From Solitalea longa (GTDB lineage: Bacteria > Bacteroidota > Bacteroidia > Sphingobacteriales > Sphingobacteriaceae): a DNA stretch of 64,000 nt. The position numbers and the translations under genes are program-made. The notes below the pieces were generated by a model that did not search any database, was not told where the DNA came from, and saw only the letters and a list, made by a program, of their open reading frames with translations. The DNA lies in NCBI RefSeq assembly GCF_002920915.1, contig NZ_PQVF01000007.1, positions 270,272 through 334,271 of the forward strand. Reading direction: 5' to 3'. Shown here in pieces: positions 1-8,031 of the stretch. Numbering within the stretch: the first letter of the stretch is position 1; every line of letters begins with the position of its first letter.

Positions 1-1
1 T

Positions 2-1606
2 CATTCAACGGTTTTGTTCAGACCTCCTTTTAACGCCGACGCCGAGCCCCAAAGCTTTGCGGAAATTGAACCTGTAGCCATGAGTAAACAAGACCATTAC
101 GTAACCATTGGTGAATCTATTGACCCACGCGACTGGGAAAAAGATGTTTCGGCGGATACTATCTTTCAACGCGTAGTTGACCAACAACAGTTAGGTAGTA
201 TTATTCTACTTCATGATGCGGGAGGAAATAGAACCGCTACCATTGAAGCTTTACCGCGCATCATCCATTATTTTAAAAACAAAGGTTATAAGTTTATTAC
301 CGTTGCCGATTTACTGGGCAAAAAACACGAAGATCTGATGCCGGCTTTGAGTAACTCTAAAGACCTGATGCTTTCTAAAATTAATTTCTTGCTGGCGGTG
401 CTCATGTTTTATTTCCAACATGTGCTCGAAGCTGTTTTCATCCTAGGTATTATCCTTTCCGTTGCGCGGATGATCATTATTGGGATAATGGCTTACCTGC
501 AAAAAAGGAAACAGTTTACTGATAGTACATTGAAACCCGGGGTGAGCATTATTGTTCCGGCCTATAATGAAGAAATAAACGCAATAAAAACAGTTATCAA
601 CCTGCTAAAAAGCGACTATCCTGAGTTTGAGGTGATTTTTGTTGATGACGGCTCAAAAGACAATACCTATTCAATAGTCGACAGTCATTTTTATAATCAC
701 CAACACGTCACGGTTTTAACAAAACCAAATGGAGGCAAAGCTTCGGCCTTAAATTTTGGAATTGCCCATGCTAAATATGATTATGTGGTTTGTATTGATG
801 CCGACACGCTGTTAAAAACCGATGCCATTACCCAGTTAATGAAAAAGTTTAACAGCAATGAGGTGGTTGGCGTGGCCGGCAATGTGAAGGTGGGCAATGA
901 ACTGAACCTGCTTACCAAATGGCAGTCGATTGAGTACATAACGGCTCAAAATTTCGATCGCCGGGCTTTTGACCTGCTGAATTGTATCACCGTTATACCC
1001 GGTGCCAATGGCGCTTTCAAAAAATCAGCATTAATAAAAGCGGGATTGTTTACCTCCGATACCTTGGCCGAAGACTGTGATCTAACGATACGTTTATTAA
1101 AAAATGGCGGGAAAGTAGCTTATGCGCCTGAAGCTATTGCTGTTACTGAAGCGCCTGAAACGGTAAAAATGTTTCTGAAACAACGTTTCCGCTGGACCTT
1201 TGGTATTATGCAATCGTTTTGGAAACACCGCAATGTTTGTTTCAATGTAAATTATAAATCGCTGGGTATGGTGGCTATGCCCAATCTGTTGATTTTTCAA
1301 TTGCTGATGCCGTTAATATCACCACTTGCCGATCTGTTGATGATATACGCATTAATTGCCGGAGGCGTTACCTATGTATTGGGCTACTACTTAATTTTTA
1401 TTTTGATAGATGCCTTAGGCGCTGCAATTGCCTTTTCATTTGAAAAAGAACCTGTTTATAAACTTTGGCTACTGATTCCGCAACGGTTCTTTTATCGTCA
1501 GCTAATGTATTTTGTGCTGCTAAAAGCATTACTCAATGCACTAAAAGGCGAGCTCATGACCTGGGGAGTTTTAAAACGAAGCGGCAGTGTAGAGCTTAGT
1601 GCTTAG
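2..1606 (+). CDS. Polysaccharide deacetylase / family 2 glycosyltransferase fusion (5' truncated)
   Basis: The reading frame is open from the first bases of the window, so the start lies upstream. The first ~100 residues are the tail of a polysaccharide deacetylase domain (FRPPFNADAEP, then LHDAGGNR). A membrane segment follows at about 120-150 and then a processive GT2 domain with SIIVPAYNEE, VDDGSKDNT, DADT, EDCDLT and the QRFRW (QxxRW) motif near residue 390. Several membrane helices close the protein. The family makes or modifies beta-linked polysaccharides at the inner membrane (cellulose, PNAG or hyaluronan-type synthases). Full-length relatives with deacetylase plus GT2 are often over 1000 aa, sometimes with a GH18 domain in front, which cannot be seen here. 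The exact polymer is not predictable. It lies outside the integrated element. Confidence 0.85.
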   Translation, partial: HSTVLFRPPFNADAEPQSFAEIEPVAMSKQDHYVTIGESIDPRDWEKDVSADTIFQRVVDQQQLGSIILLHDAGGNRTATIEALPRIIHYFKNKGYKFITVADLLGKKHEDLMPALSNSKDLMLSKINFLLAVLMFYFQHVLEAVFILGIILSVARMIIIGIMAYLQKRKQFTDSTLKPGVSIIVPAYNEEINAIKTVINLLKSDYPEFEVIFVDDGSKDNTYSIVDSHFYNHQHVTVLTKPNGGKASALNFGIAHAKYDYVVCIDADTLLKTDAITQLMKKFNSNEVVGVAGNVKVGNELNLLTKWQSIEYITAQNFDRRAFDLLNCITVIPGANGAFKKSALIKAGLFTSDTLAEDCDLTIRLLKNGGKVAYAPEAIAVTEAPETVKMFLKQRFRWTFGIMQSFWKHRNVCFNVNYKSLGMVAMPNLLIFQLLMPLISPLADLLMIYALIAGGVTYVLGYYLIFILIDALGAAIAFSFEKEPVYKLWLLIPQRFFYRQLMYFVLLKALLNALKGELMTWGVLKRSGSVELSA

Positions 1607-1640
1607 TAGAGTTAAAACTGTAACGATTCTACTAAAACAG

Positions 1641-1672
1641 CAAAACCACCGCTGAATACAGCAGTGGTTTTG
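1641..1672. terminator. Bidirectional hairpin terminator
   Basis: CAAAACCAC pairs with GTGGTTTTG around an inner weaker stem. It sits between the convergent glycosyltransferase and lipoprotein genes and has A/T-rich flanks on both sides, so it could serve both. Confidence 0.7.
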
Positions 1673-1695
1673 TGATAACTTTAATTCTTATTGAT

Positions 1696-2124
1696 CTATT
1701 GTTTTTTGTAAACAGCAGTACCGATTCTAAATTCAGTTTTGGCATCATTCATAGCTAGACCAACAACCTTGGTTTGACCCCAGGTACCATTGGTATAATA
1801 AGTATTATTGTAAGCATCCCAATAGCCACCGCTCTGATGTTCTATCACAGTTAGAGGGGTACCTCCTACTGCAGCTGAAGGAAAAGCTGTTCCTGCATTT
1901 GTTAGTACTCCAGTTCCTGAAGTGGAAGAAGTCACTCCTGAAATTCTAATAACAAGACCGGTTTTCGTTTCTTTCCATGTTCCATTAATATCTGTTGCGT
2001 AAAAGCCACCGCTTTCAGATGCATCTTCGGCATATTCTGATGCCGGCTCACAGCTTACTAAAGCAAATACGCTTAAAACTAATAGAAAGAGTTTGGTTAA
2101 TTTGTTTGTAAAGGTTTGGTACAT
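1696..2124 (-). CDS. Small secreted lipoprotein, function unknown
   Basis: The 142-aa product starts with a lipoprotein signal peptide: a Lys-containing n-region, a hydrophobic stretch (LFLLVLSVFALVSC) and a lipobox with Cys at about residue 25. The mature part is Ser/Thr/Gly-rich and contains a GTWKETKTG stretch and a second NGTWGQTKVVG stretch, which looks like an internal half-repeat of a small beta-rich domain. It is probably anchored in the outer membrane or periplasm. I do not recognise the family. It stands alone and converges with the upstream glycosyltransferase gene. Confidence 0.6.
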   Translation of the reverse strand: MYQTFTNKLTKLFLLVLSVFALVSCEPASEYAEDASESGGFYATDINGTWKETKTGLVIRISGVTSSTSGTGVLTNAGTAFPSAAVGGTPLTVIEHQSGGYWDAYNNTYYTNGTWGQTKVVGLAMNDAKTEFRIGTAVYKKQ

Positions 2125-2463
2125 AAGGTTAATTTAAGATTGATTTTGAATGAAATTTCTGCCGCAAAGATGTAGAAAGCCATCCCCCGTATGCAATACT
2201 CAGTTCTTAGTATTTTTCATAGGGGATTCTTTGATATACACCCAAAAAAGGTATTAAGCAATTACAATTCTTATAAGAGCCCTAACTATTCCTTTAGAGC
2301 AGATTCTGAAAAATTTCTTCTAATCACTTCCGATAATTCGACCAGGATATTTATTGATTAAAATCAATCCTATCACTTTTCGAACATGATAGTTTTGGCG
2401 GGTTGCTAAAAACGATTTTGTCCCGGAATAACCAAATGATGGTGCTCTTTAATTAGTAAGAAG
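2125..2463. other. Intergenic region, no gene seen
   Basis: These 339 bases separate the divergent lipoprotein and DUF4359-like genes. I see no RNA gene, hairpin or ORF here. It should hold both promoters, but no clear TAnnTTTG box could be assigned. Confidence 0.5.
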
Positions 2464-2850
2464 ATGAAGAAAAATCACGTAGTACTCTTAATATTCAGTT
2501 TGATTATTCTTGTAGCTGTATTGACGAATCCAAATCAGGACAGGCATAAAGAGGTTCTCAAGAATAAATTAAATGCTTACCTGCAAAAATCCATGAAGAA
2601 AAGTCATACGAAATCAAAAAATAAATGGGAACAAGCAGGGCAAGCACTTGGGATAATGCTGGGTGGGGCCTTAATTGATCAAATAACTGACAACTTGGTG
2701 AGTACCGATAATTATGTATTGTTTTCAACCACAAAGATCACATGGGAAGGCCAAGCAAAAGTTATTGGTATTGGAGCTTTTGGAAATGTGTTTATAAGCG
2801 AAAAAGTTGACAAACTATTAAATGAACAATTGAAAAATAATATCCATTGA
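2464..2850 (+). CDS. Membrane-anchored small protein, possibly DUF4359-like
   Basis: This 128-aa protein has an N-terminal hydrophobic segment (VVLLIFSLIILVAVLTNP) that could be a membrane anchor or uncleaved signal. A basic helical stretch rich in Lys follows, then a Gly-rich patch and the segment NYVLFSTT...VIGIGAFGNVFI. The TNP motif after the anchor and the late LFS...GIGAFG pattern resemble DUF4359 proteins, but this is a weak family assignment made by eye. No function is known. The next gene starts 18 bases downstream on the same strand, so the two are probably co-transcribed. Confidence 0.55.
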   Translation: MKKNHVVLLIFSLIILVAVLTNPNQDRHKEVLKNKLNAYLQKSMKKSHTKSKNKWEQAGQALGIMLGGALIDQITDNLVSTDNYVLFSTTKITWEGQAKVIGIGAFGNVFISEKVDKLLNEQLKNNIH

Positions 2851-2868
2851 TTAAAAACCTATTATAAT

Positions 2869-3459
2869 ATGAAGAAGCTAATCGTATCAATAATTTTTGT
2901 ATTAACTGCTATCATTTCATTTGCGCAAGTGAATACTAAGCCATCGGGCCATCTTATGTTCAAAGGAGTTCCTATTGATGGAACACTTACCGAGTATGTT
3001 GCTAAAATGAAACAAAATGGTTTTATTCATTTTGGGACAGATGATGGGACAGCTCTATTAAAAGGTGATTTTGCTGCATTTAAAGGCTGTATTGTAGGAG
3101 TATCGACGTTGAAGCAAAAGGATTTGGTTAGTAAAATTGCCGTAGTGTTTCCTGAATGTGATACTTGGTCATCTCTTTCATCCAATTACTTTTCATTGAA
3201 AGAAATGTTAACTGAGAAATATGGTCAACCTTCAGATTGTGTAGAGAAGTTTCAATCTTATTCAGAACCTGACGACAACTACAAAATGTATGAAGTGCAA
3301 TTTGACAGATGTAAATATTACACCTCCTTCGAAACAGAAAAAGGTAGTATTCAATTATCCATCGAACATAAAGGGGCATCCAAGTGTTTTGTGATGTTAG
3401 TATATCATGATAAAATCAATGGTTCAATTATAAAAGCTAATGCTATAGATGACCTGTAA
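2869..3459 (+). CDS. Secreted hypothetical protein
   Basis: The 196-aa product begins with a standard signal peptide (MKKLIVSIIFVLTAIISFAQ) with a likely cleavage after SFA. The mature protein opens with SGHLMFKGVPIDGTL, a pattern seen in conserved Bacteroidetes secreted proteins of unknown function. Two or more Cys residues late in the sequence could form disulfides. It follows the membrane-anchored gene by 18 bp and may act with it. No catalytic motif is visible. Confidence 0.6.
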   Translation: MKKLIVSIIFVLTAIISFAQVNTKPSGHLMFKGVPIDGTLTEYVAKMKQNGFIHFGTDDGTALLKGDFAAFKGCIVGVSTLKQKDLVSKIAVVFPECDTWSSLSSNYFSLKEMLTEKYGQPSDCVEKFQSYSEPDDNYKMYEVQFDRCKYYTSFETEKGSIQLSIEHKGASKCFVMLVYHDKINGSIIKANAIDDL

Positions 3460-3550
3460 TTTTGAATAATAAAAGCAGGTACGGAAACCTTGTATGCTAC
3501 TTTGGCTATAAGGACAAGACATCCAGCAGGTAAGAAATTGGGAGAGGAAT

Positions 3551-5056
3551 ATGTGCAAAGTTTATAGACCCGTTGGTTCACTAACAACAATAAAATCTCA
3601 TTTGCGTAATCACAATGTAAATGAGTTCAGCTCATTAAATGAATTAATAACTTTTCAAAAAAACTATTCAGGTAATCAACAGGAAATTATTTCAAATCAT
3701 TCAATCTTAATCGAGCAAGAAAAGAGTACACTTAACAAAGAAATAGTACAGTTAGAAGATTTCATTAAGACAAGAAAAAATGAAATTGAACAAGAACTGT
3801 TTTTTGAACTTGAAAAATTAAAGCAACAGTTAGGAAGCTTACTATCGTCACACTTTAATATTTTCAACACATTTACTAACTACTTAAAGAAAATAGGCAT
3901 CAAGAAAAGGATTCGAGAGATCGAACTTAATTTGAATCTAGAAATTGCTTATTCAATTCAAGAATCTACTAATACGCTTACTAAAAAGATCAATCGATAT
4001 CAATATATCACCTCTCATTTTATGGATGCAGTTAAGCAGAGTAGCTCACTGCAACTTAAGGAACTCGAAAGAAAAAAAAGCTTAATTGATGAATTAAATA
4101 CTACTATATATGGCGCTTTAGGCGAGCAGAAGGTTTCCAATGAATTAGAAAATTTACCTGATGAATATATTTTAATAAATGATTTTACTTGTTCATTTTA
4201 TCCGCCAATTTATAACCGGAAAGAGAACGACTATATAAAATCTGTTCAAATTGATCACATTTTAATCTCTCCTGCTGGTATTTTTCTTATCGAAACAAAA
4301 AACTGGAGTGAGCATTCATTAAATAATATAAATTTACGTTCACCCGTTGAGCAAATAAAAAGAACCAACTTTGCCTTATTTAAAATTTTAACTGGAAGAA
4401 TCACTAATTCACTTGACCATCATCATTGGGGAGAAAGAAAAGTTCCAATAAGAAATCTTATTGTGCTAATTAATCAGAAACCAAGGGAAGAGTTTCAACA
4501 TGTGAAAATATTGATCTTAAAAGAACTTCGGAATTATGTGGAGTATTTTAAACCCAGTTTTTCAAGTAAAGAGACACAAATTATAGCCAACTTTTTACTT
4601 AGTCTTAACAGGGACAATTTCACTAAAACACCTGTACCCATTTCGAAAAGTGAAAGATCGATTAGGCCTTCTTTGGATTCTGGTTCAATGACTTATTCAA
4701 ACGTTGACACAATTAACAAGTGGAAAACAATCAAACTCATTTTTGGGGTTGCCTTAATTGCCATTACTATTACGTTCATTGATTTTTTAAGGCAATCCTT
4801 TGACTCATCCAAGACGGCCAATTTCCAATATAGCGCACAGACAGCGAGAATAAATTCAAAAAAAGGACTTCATCTACGAGACCAGCCAAGCTCGAGAGGT
4901 AAAATATTACTAACTATTCCCTTTAACGAAAAAGTAGAGATCATAGACAAAAGCGGTAATGGTGAAACAATTTATGGTCAAACAGCATACTGGTACAAAG
5001 TTGACTATAACGGTACAACTGGTTGGTTATGGAATGAATATCTTCAAATGCAATAA
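3551..5056 (+). CDS. NERD-domain protein with C-terminal membrane helix and SH3 domain
   Basis: The 501-aa product has an N-terminal coiled coil (about 30-180). A NERD (nuclease-related) domain at about 190-330 follows, with GALGEQKV, QIDHILIS near residue 233 and IETKNW near 248, the PD-(D/E)xK-like Asp and ExK elements. One transmembrane helix lies at about 395-415. The C-terminal bacterial SH3 domain has GLHLRDQPSS and GWLWNEYLQ motifs. NERD proteins are thought to act on nucleic acid; the SH3 domain usually binds cell wall or peptide ligands. The combination places a possible nuclease on one side of the membrane and an SH3 sensor on the other. It is a single gene in the backbone, 91 bp after the secreted protein. 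The start is the first ATG of the frame, with GGAGAGG just upstream as a possible ribosome site. Confidence 0.75.
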   Translation: MCKVYRPVGSLTTIKSHLRNHNVNEFSSLNELITFQKNYSGNQQEIISNHSILIEQEKSTLNKEIVQLEDFIKTRKNEIEQELFFELEKLKQQLGSLLSSHFNIFNTFTNYLKKIGIKKRIREIELNLNLEIAYSIQESTNTLTKKINRYQYITSHFMDAVKQSSSLQLKELERKKSLIDELNTTIYGALGEQKVSNELENLPDEYILINDFTCSFYPPIYNRKENDYIKSVQIDHILISPAGIFLIETKNWSEHSLNNINLRSPVEQIKRTNFALFKILTGRITNSLDHHHWGERKVPIRNLIVLINQKPREEFQHVKILILKELRNYVEYFKPSFSSKETQIIANFLLSLNRDNFTKTPVPISKSERSIRPSLDSGSMTYSNVDTINKWKTIKLIFGVALIAITITFIDFLRQSFDSSKTANFQYSAQTARINSKKGLHLRDQPSSRGKILLTIPFNEKVEIIDKSGNGETIYGQTAYWYKVDYNGTTGWLWNEYLQMQ

Positions 5057-5231
5057 CAATGAATTGAAGTTCTGTTTTTGTGTGGCCCTTAAATTAGGAG
5101 AAGCAGTTTTTGAAAGCCAGATGAGTTCCACCGTAGCTAGAACTTTCCACTTAGTTTCTTGTTAATAGCTATTGAAAATTATCTGTAATCCTTTCACTAA
5201 CTTATTGCATATCTATTAAATCATTACCTAT

Positions 5232-6191
5232 ATGGAAACAAGAAAATTAGGAAGATCTGATCTGGAGTTTTTGCCATTGGCTTTTGGTGGCAATGTATTT
5301 GGCTGGACCATTGACCAAGCAACCTCATTTGAACTGCTGGATGCCTTTGTGGAGAATGGCTTTACCTTTATTGATACCGCCGATGTGTATTCAAACTGGA
5401 AACCGGGAAATTCAGGTGGTGAATCAGAAATTATCATTGGCAATTGGCATAAACAACGAGGAAAGCGCGATAAAGTAATTATCGCCACTAAGGTTGGTTC
5501 TTCAATGGTAAGAGGCGGAGCTAAAGATCTTTCTAAAAACTATATTCTAAAAGCTGTTGAAGATTCATTAAAACGACTTCAAACCGACTATATCGATCTT
5601 TACCAATCGCATTACGACGACCTTACCACGCCAGTTGAAGAACCTCTGGAAGCTTATGCGCAGTTGATTAAAGAAGGTAAAGTACGATTCATTGGTGCAT
5701 CTAATTTTAGCGCTGAAAGACTATGGGAAGCTTTAACCGCCAGCCAAAGAGATGGTTTGCCACGTTACGAAAGCCTGCAGCCGCTTTACAATTTATATGA
5801 TCGGGCAGATTTTGAAACCGATCTACAGGCATTAGCTGTAAAAGAAGAAGTAGGCGTTATACCCTACTATTCATTGGCCAGTGGTTTTTTAAGCGGTAAA
5901 TATCGATCAGAAGCTGATCTGGGTCAAAGTGCACGCGGTGCAGGAATTCAGAAATACCTGGATGAAAAGGGCTTTACACTATTAAAAGCTCTCGACGAAG
6001 TTGCTGAAGAATATAAAACTACCCCAACGCAAGTATCAATAGCCTGGCTTTTGGCCCAAAAAGGGATCACCGCTCCTATTGCCAGCGCCACAAAAATCAA
6101 TCAGCTAAATGAACTTATGGAGGCCGTTAAGATTAAACTCGATGAAAAATCAATTGCACGCTTAACCGGAGCCATCAAAAAAGAGGCTTAA
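5232..6191 (+). CDS. Aldo/keto reductase
   Basis: The 319-aa protein is a full-length aldo/keto reductase (TIM barrel, NADPH-dependent carbonyl reduction, cytosolic). It opens with METRKLGRSDLEF, and the catalytic tetrad is visible as Asp in DTADVY, Tyr in the same motif, Lys in IATKVG and His in YQSHYDD. The cofactor-binding end shows IASATKINQLNEL. It resembles the YajO/Tas-like branch; the substrate is unknown. It is the last backbone gene before tRNA-Ser. Confidence 0.92.
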   Translation: METRKLGRSDLEFLPLAFGGNVFGWTIDQATSFELLDAFVENGFTFIDTADVYSNWKPGNSGGESEIIIGNWHKQRGKRDKVIIATKVGSSMVRGGAKDLSKNYILKAVEDSLKRLQTDYIDLYQSHYDDLTTPVEEPLEAYAQLIKEGKVRFIGASNFSAERLWEALTASQRDGLPRYESLQPLYNLYDRADFETDLQALAVKEEVGVIPYYSLASGFLSGKYRSEADLGQSARGAGIQKYLDEKGFTLLKALDEVAEEYKTTPTQVSIAWLLAQKGITAPIASATKINQLNELMEAVKIKLDEKSIARLTGAIKKEA

Positions 6192-6288
6192 AACCGGTTT
6201 AAAGTGGCTGTTTTAAATTTATTTTAAAATTTATTTAACTGAGGGTGAACAAAATAGGCCTTTATGGGTCTATGAACACTAAAAAAGA

Positions 6289-6319
6289 TTTGCCAGTATG
6301 ACCTGAATTTGTACTTTTG
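6289..6319 (+). promoter_or_regulatory. Bacteroidetes-type promoter of tRNA-Ser
   Basis: TTTG at 6289-6292, a 19-base spacer and TACTTTTG at 6312-6319 match the Bacteroidetes primary sigma consensus TTTG-N19-TAnnTTTG exactly. Transcription would begin about at the mature tRNA 5' end. Confidence 0.8.
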
Positions 6320-6324
6320 CCTTC

Positions 6325-6409
6325 GGAAAGTTGGCAGAGTGGTCGAATGCGGCGGTCTTGAAAACCGTTGACTGTTACAGGTCCGGGGGTTCGAATCCCT
6401 CACTTTCCG
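6325..6409 (+). tRNA. tRNA-Ser (UGA anticodon)
   Basis: The acceptor stem GGAAAGT pairs with ACTTTCC, the D arm is GCA...TGC, the anticodon loop CTTGAAA carries TGA, there is a long class-II variable arm, the T arm is GGGGG-TTCGAAT-CCCTC, and the discriminator base is G. CCA is not encoded directly after the discriminator (CACCA follows). The 3' end is the attachment site of the integrated element, and the gene remains intact on the left side. Confidence 0.95.
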
Positions 6410-6411
6410 CA
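6394..6411 (+). other. Left attachment site (attL core) within the tRNA-Ser 3' end
   Basis: The 18-mer AATCCCTCACTTTCCGCA, covering the T-stem and acceptor 3' half, is repeated exactly at 58258-58275. The integrase gene lies about 250 bp further in. This is the classic arrangement of a tyrosine integrase using a tRNA 3' end as target. Confidence 0.9.
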
Positions 6412-6432
6412 CCACGTAGTTTAAAACTATTC

Positions 6433-6467
6433 AAAAGCCTTCAAATCGTATGATTTGAAGGCTTTTT
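6433..6467 (+). terminator. Strong hairpin terminator downstream of tRNA-Ser
   Basis: AAAAGCCTTCAAATC pairs perfectly with GATTTGAAGGCTTTT around a 4-base loop, followed by a T-rich run. It belongs to the element's left end and insulates the integrase region from tRNA transcription. Confidence 0.85.
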
Positions 6468-6510
6468 GTTTTGCTCCCCTAGTCAATTCATTCATCAAAT
6501 CGCAATGCGT

Positions 6511-6563
6511 AGGTGGTAAATTCGGTGACCCGAATTTTCCGGACCAATTTGGGTCACCGAATT
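6511..6563. repeat. Left terminal repeat of the element with inverted arm
   Basis: Bases 6511-6538 recur exactly at 58182-58209 (28 bp, core GGTGACCCGAATTTT). Within the left copy, AATTCGGTGACCCGAATT (6519-6536) is followed by an inverted copy with one mismatch (6546-6563, AATTTGGGTCACCGAATT). The layout resembles arm-type integrase or excisionase binding sites; this role is inferred. Confidence 0.75.
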
Positions 6564-6658
6564 ATAGAAATACTTAATTCTAAGTAGTTCATCTATTGAA
6601 CATCTTGTTCTGAGCAGTTATGCAAATTAGATTCAATAACCCTAAAAAAGCATTAACT

Positions 6659-7903
6659 ATGCGATATAGACTATCAATCCTCTTTTTCGTAAAGAGGTCA
6701 AAAACAACAAAGGAAGGTCTTATTCCAATTTATTTAAGAGTAACAATCGAGGGACAACGAATTGAGATAAGTACCAAACGATATGTTCATGAAAGCAAGT
6801 GGAGTGTGGATTCTGGCAGAATGAAAGGTCATTCCGAAGAAGCCCGATCAATTAATAGCTACCTCGACCTTTTGCGAGGGAAAGTTTACGATTATCAACA
6901 AGAATTGATTCGGGAAGGCAAGCCGATAACAGTGGATTTGATGAGAAATAAACTCCTGGGAACAGATGGAAAGCAACGGTCATTGATCAAAATCTTTCAG
7001 GACCATAATAACCGAATGGAAGACCTGGTGGGTGATGAATTTGCACCAGGAACCTTGGAAAGATACAAGACTGCATTGAAGCATACTGTTGATTTCCTCG
7101 ATTGGAAATTTAATGTGTCGGATATGGATATCCGAAATGTCGATCATGCCTTTATCACCGAATATGAATTTTATCTAAGATCCGTTTGTAAGTGCAGCAA
7201 TAATACTGCAGTTAAATACATCAAGAATTTTGGCAAGATCATCCGAATTTGCATAGCCAATGGCTGGTTGGATAGAAATCCTTTTGTCAACTATAAAGCG
7301 AAGGTGAAAGAGGTCGAACGGGTATATCTAAGTGAAGAAGAATTGCAGGGACTCATGAAAAAGGATTTCCGAAATGAAAGGCTTGATCTGGTGAGGGATA
7401 TTTTTTTATTCAGTTGTTTTACCGGCCTGGCGTATGTGGATGTAAAAAAACTTACTTTGCATAATATATCCACGGGTATTGATGGCGAAAAATGGATATT
7501 TACTCATCGTACCAAAACCGAAACACCTTCCAATATTCCGCTCCTACCCTCCTCACTTGCAATTATTGATAAATACAAGAATAACCCTCAGGCCATCAAC
7601 AAAGGCTGCTTGTTCCCGATTTTAAGCAATCAGAAAATGAATGCCTATTTAAAGGAAATAGCGGCTCTCAGTGGTATTGAAAAAGAACTTACTTTCCACA
7701 TTGCCCGCCATACTTTTGCCACAACAGTGACTCTAAATAACAATGTCCCCATCGAGAGTGTTTCTAAAATGCTGGGTCACAAAAACTTGCGCACCACCCA
7801 ACATTACGCGAAAATTTTGGATAAAAAAGTAAGTGAGGATATGAAAGCGTTAAAGGAGAAGTTTTCGTTAAAAGCAAACTCACGCAAATCCAAGCTTGGT
7901 TAG
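6659..7903 (+). CDS. Tyrosine recombinase / integrase, Bacteroidetes type
   Basis: The protein is about 414 aa from the preferred start (MRYRLSILFFVKRSK); an in-frame ATG 39 bases upstream is possible. It has an N-terminal arm-binding domain, a SAM-like core-binding domain (about 105-205) and a catalytic domain. Catalytic elements visible are the Lys of HRTKTE, HIARH, LGHKNLRTTQHY and the nucleophilic Tyr in QHYAKI. At the usual Arg-I position (CFTGLRYSD in many relatives) it reads CFTGLAYVD; loss of this Arg is known for IntDOT-like integrases of Bacteroides conjugative transposons. It sits next to the tRNA it targets and should catalyse integration and excision between the att cores. Confidence 0.93.
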   Translation: MRYRLSILFFVKRSKTTKEGLIPIYLRVTIEGQRIEISTKRYVHESKWSVDSGRMKGHSEEARSINSYLDLLRGKVYDYQQELIREGKPITVDLMRNKLLGTDGKQRSLIKIFQDHNNRMEDLVGDEFAPGTLERYKTALKHTVDFLDWKFNVSDMDIRNVDHAFITEYEFYLRSVCKCSNNTAVKYIKNFGKIIRICIANGWLDRNPFVNYKAKVKEVERVYLSEEELQGLMKKDFRNERLDLVRDIFLFSCFTGLAYVDVKKLTLHNISTGIDGEKWIFTHRTKTETPSNIPLLPSSLAIIDKYKNNPQAINKGCLFPILSNQKMNAYLKEIAALSGIEKELTFHIARHTFATTVTLNNNVPIESVSKMLGHKNLRTTQHYAKILDKKVSEDMKALKEKFSLKANSRKSKLG

Positions 7904-8031
7904 TTGTTAATATTAAAAAGCAAATTATTTAACTAAAAAAAATATTTAGGTATATATACGCAGGTTTTAAAATTAATTTAATATATTTTTGGTAGCCCCC
8001 ACAGCAGAACATCTAACTTTTTGCTAATACT

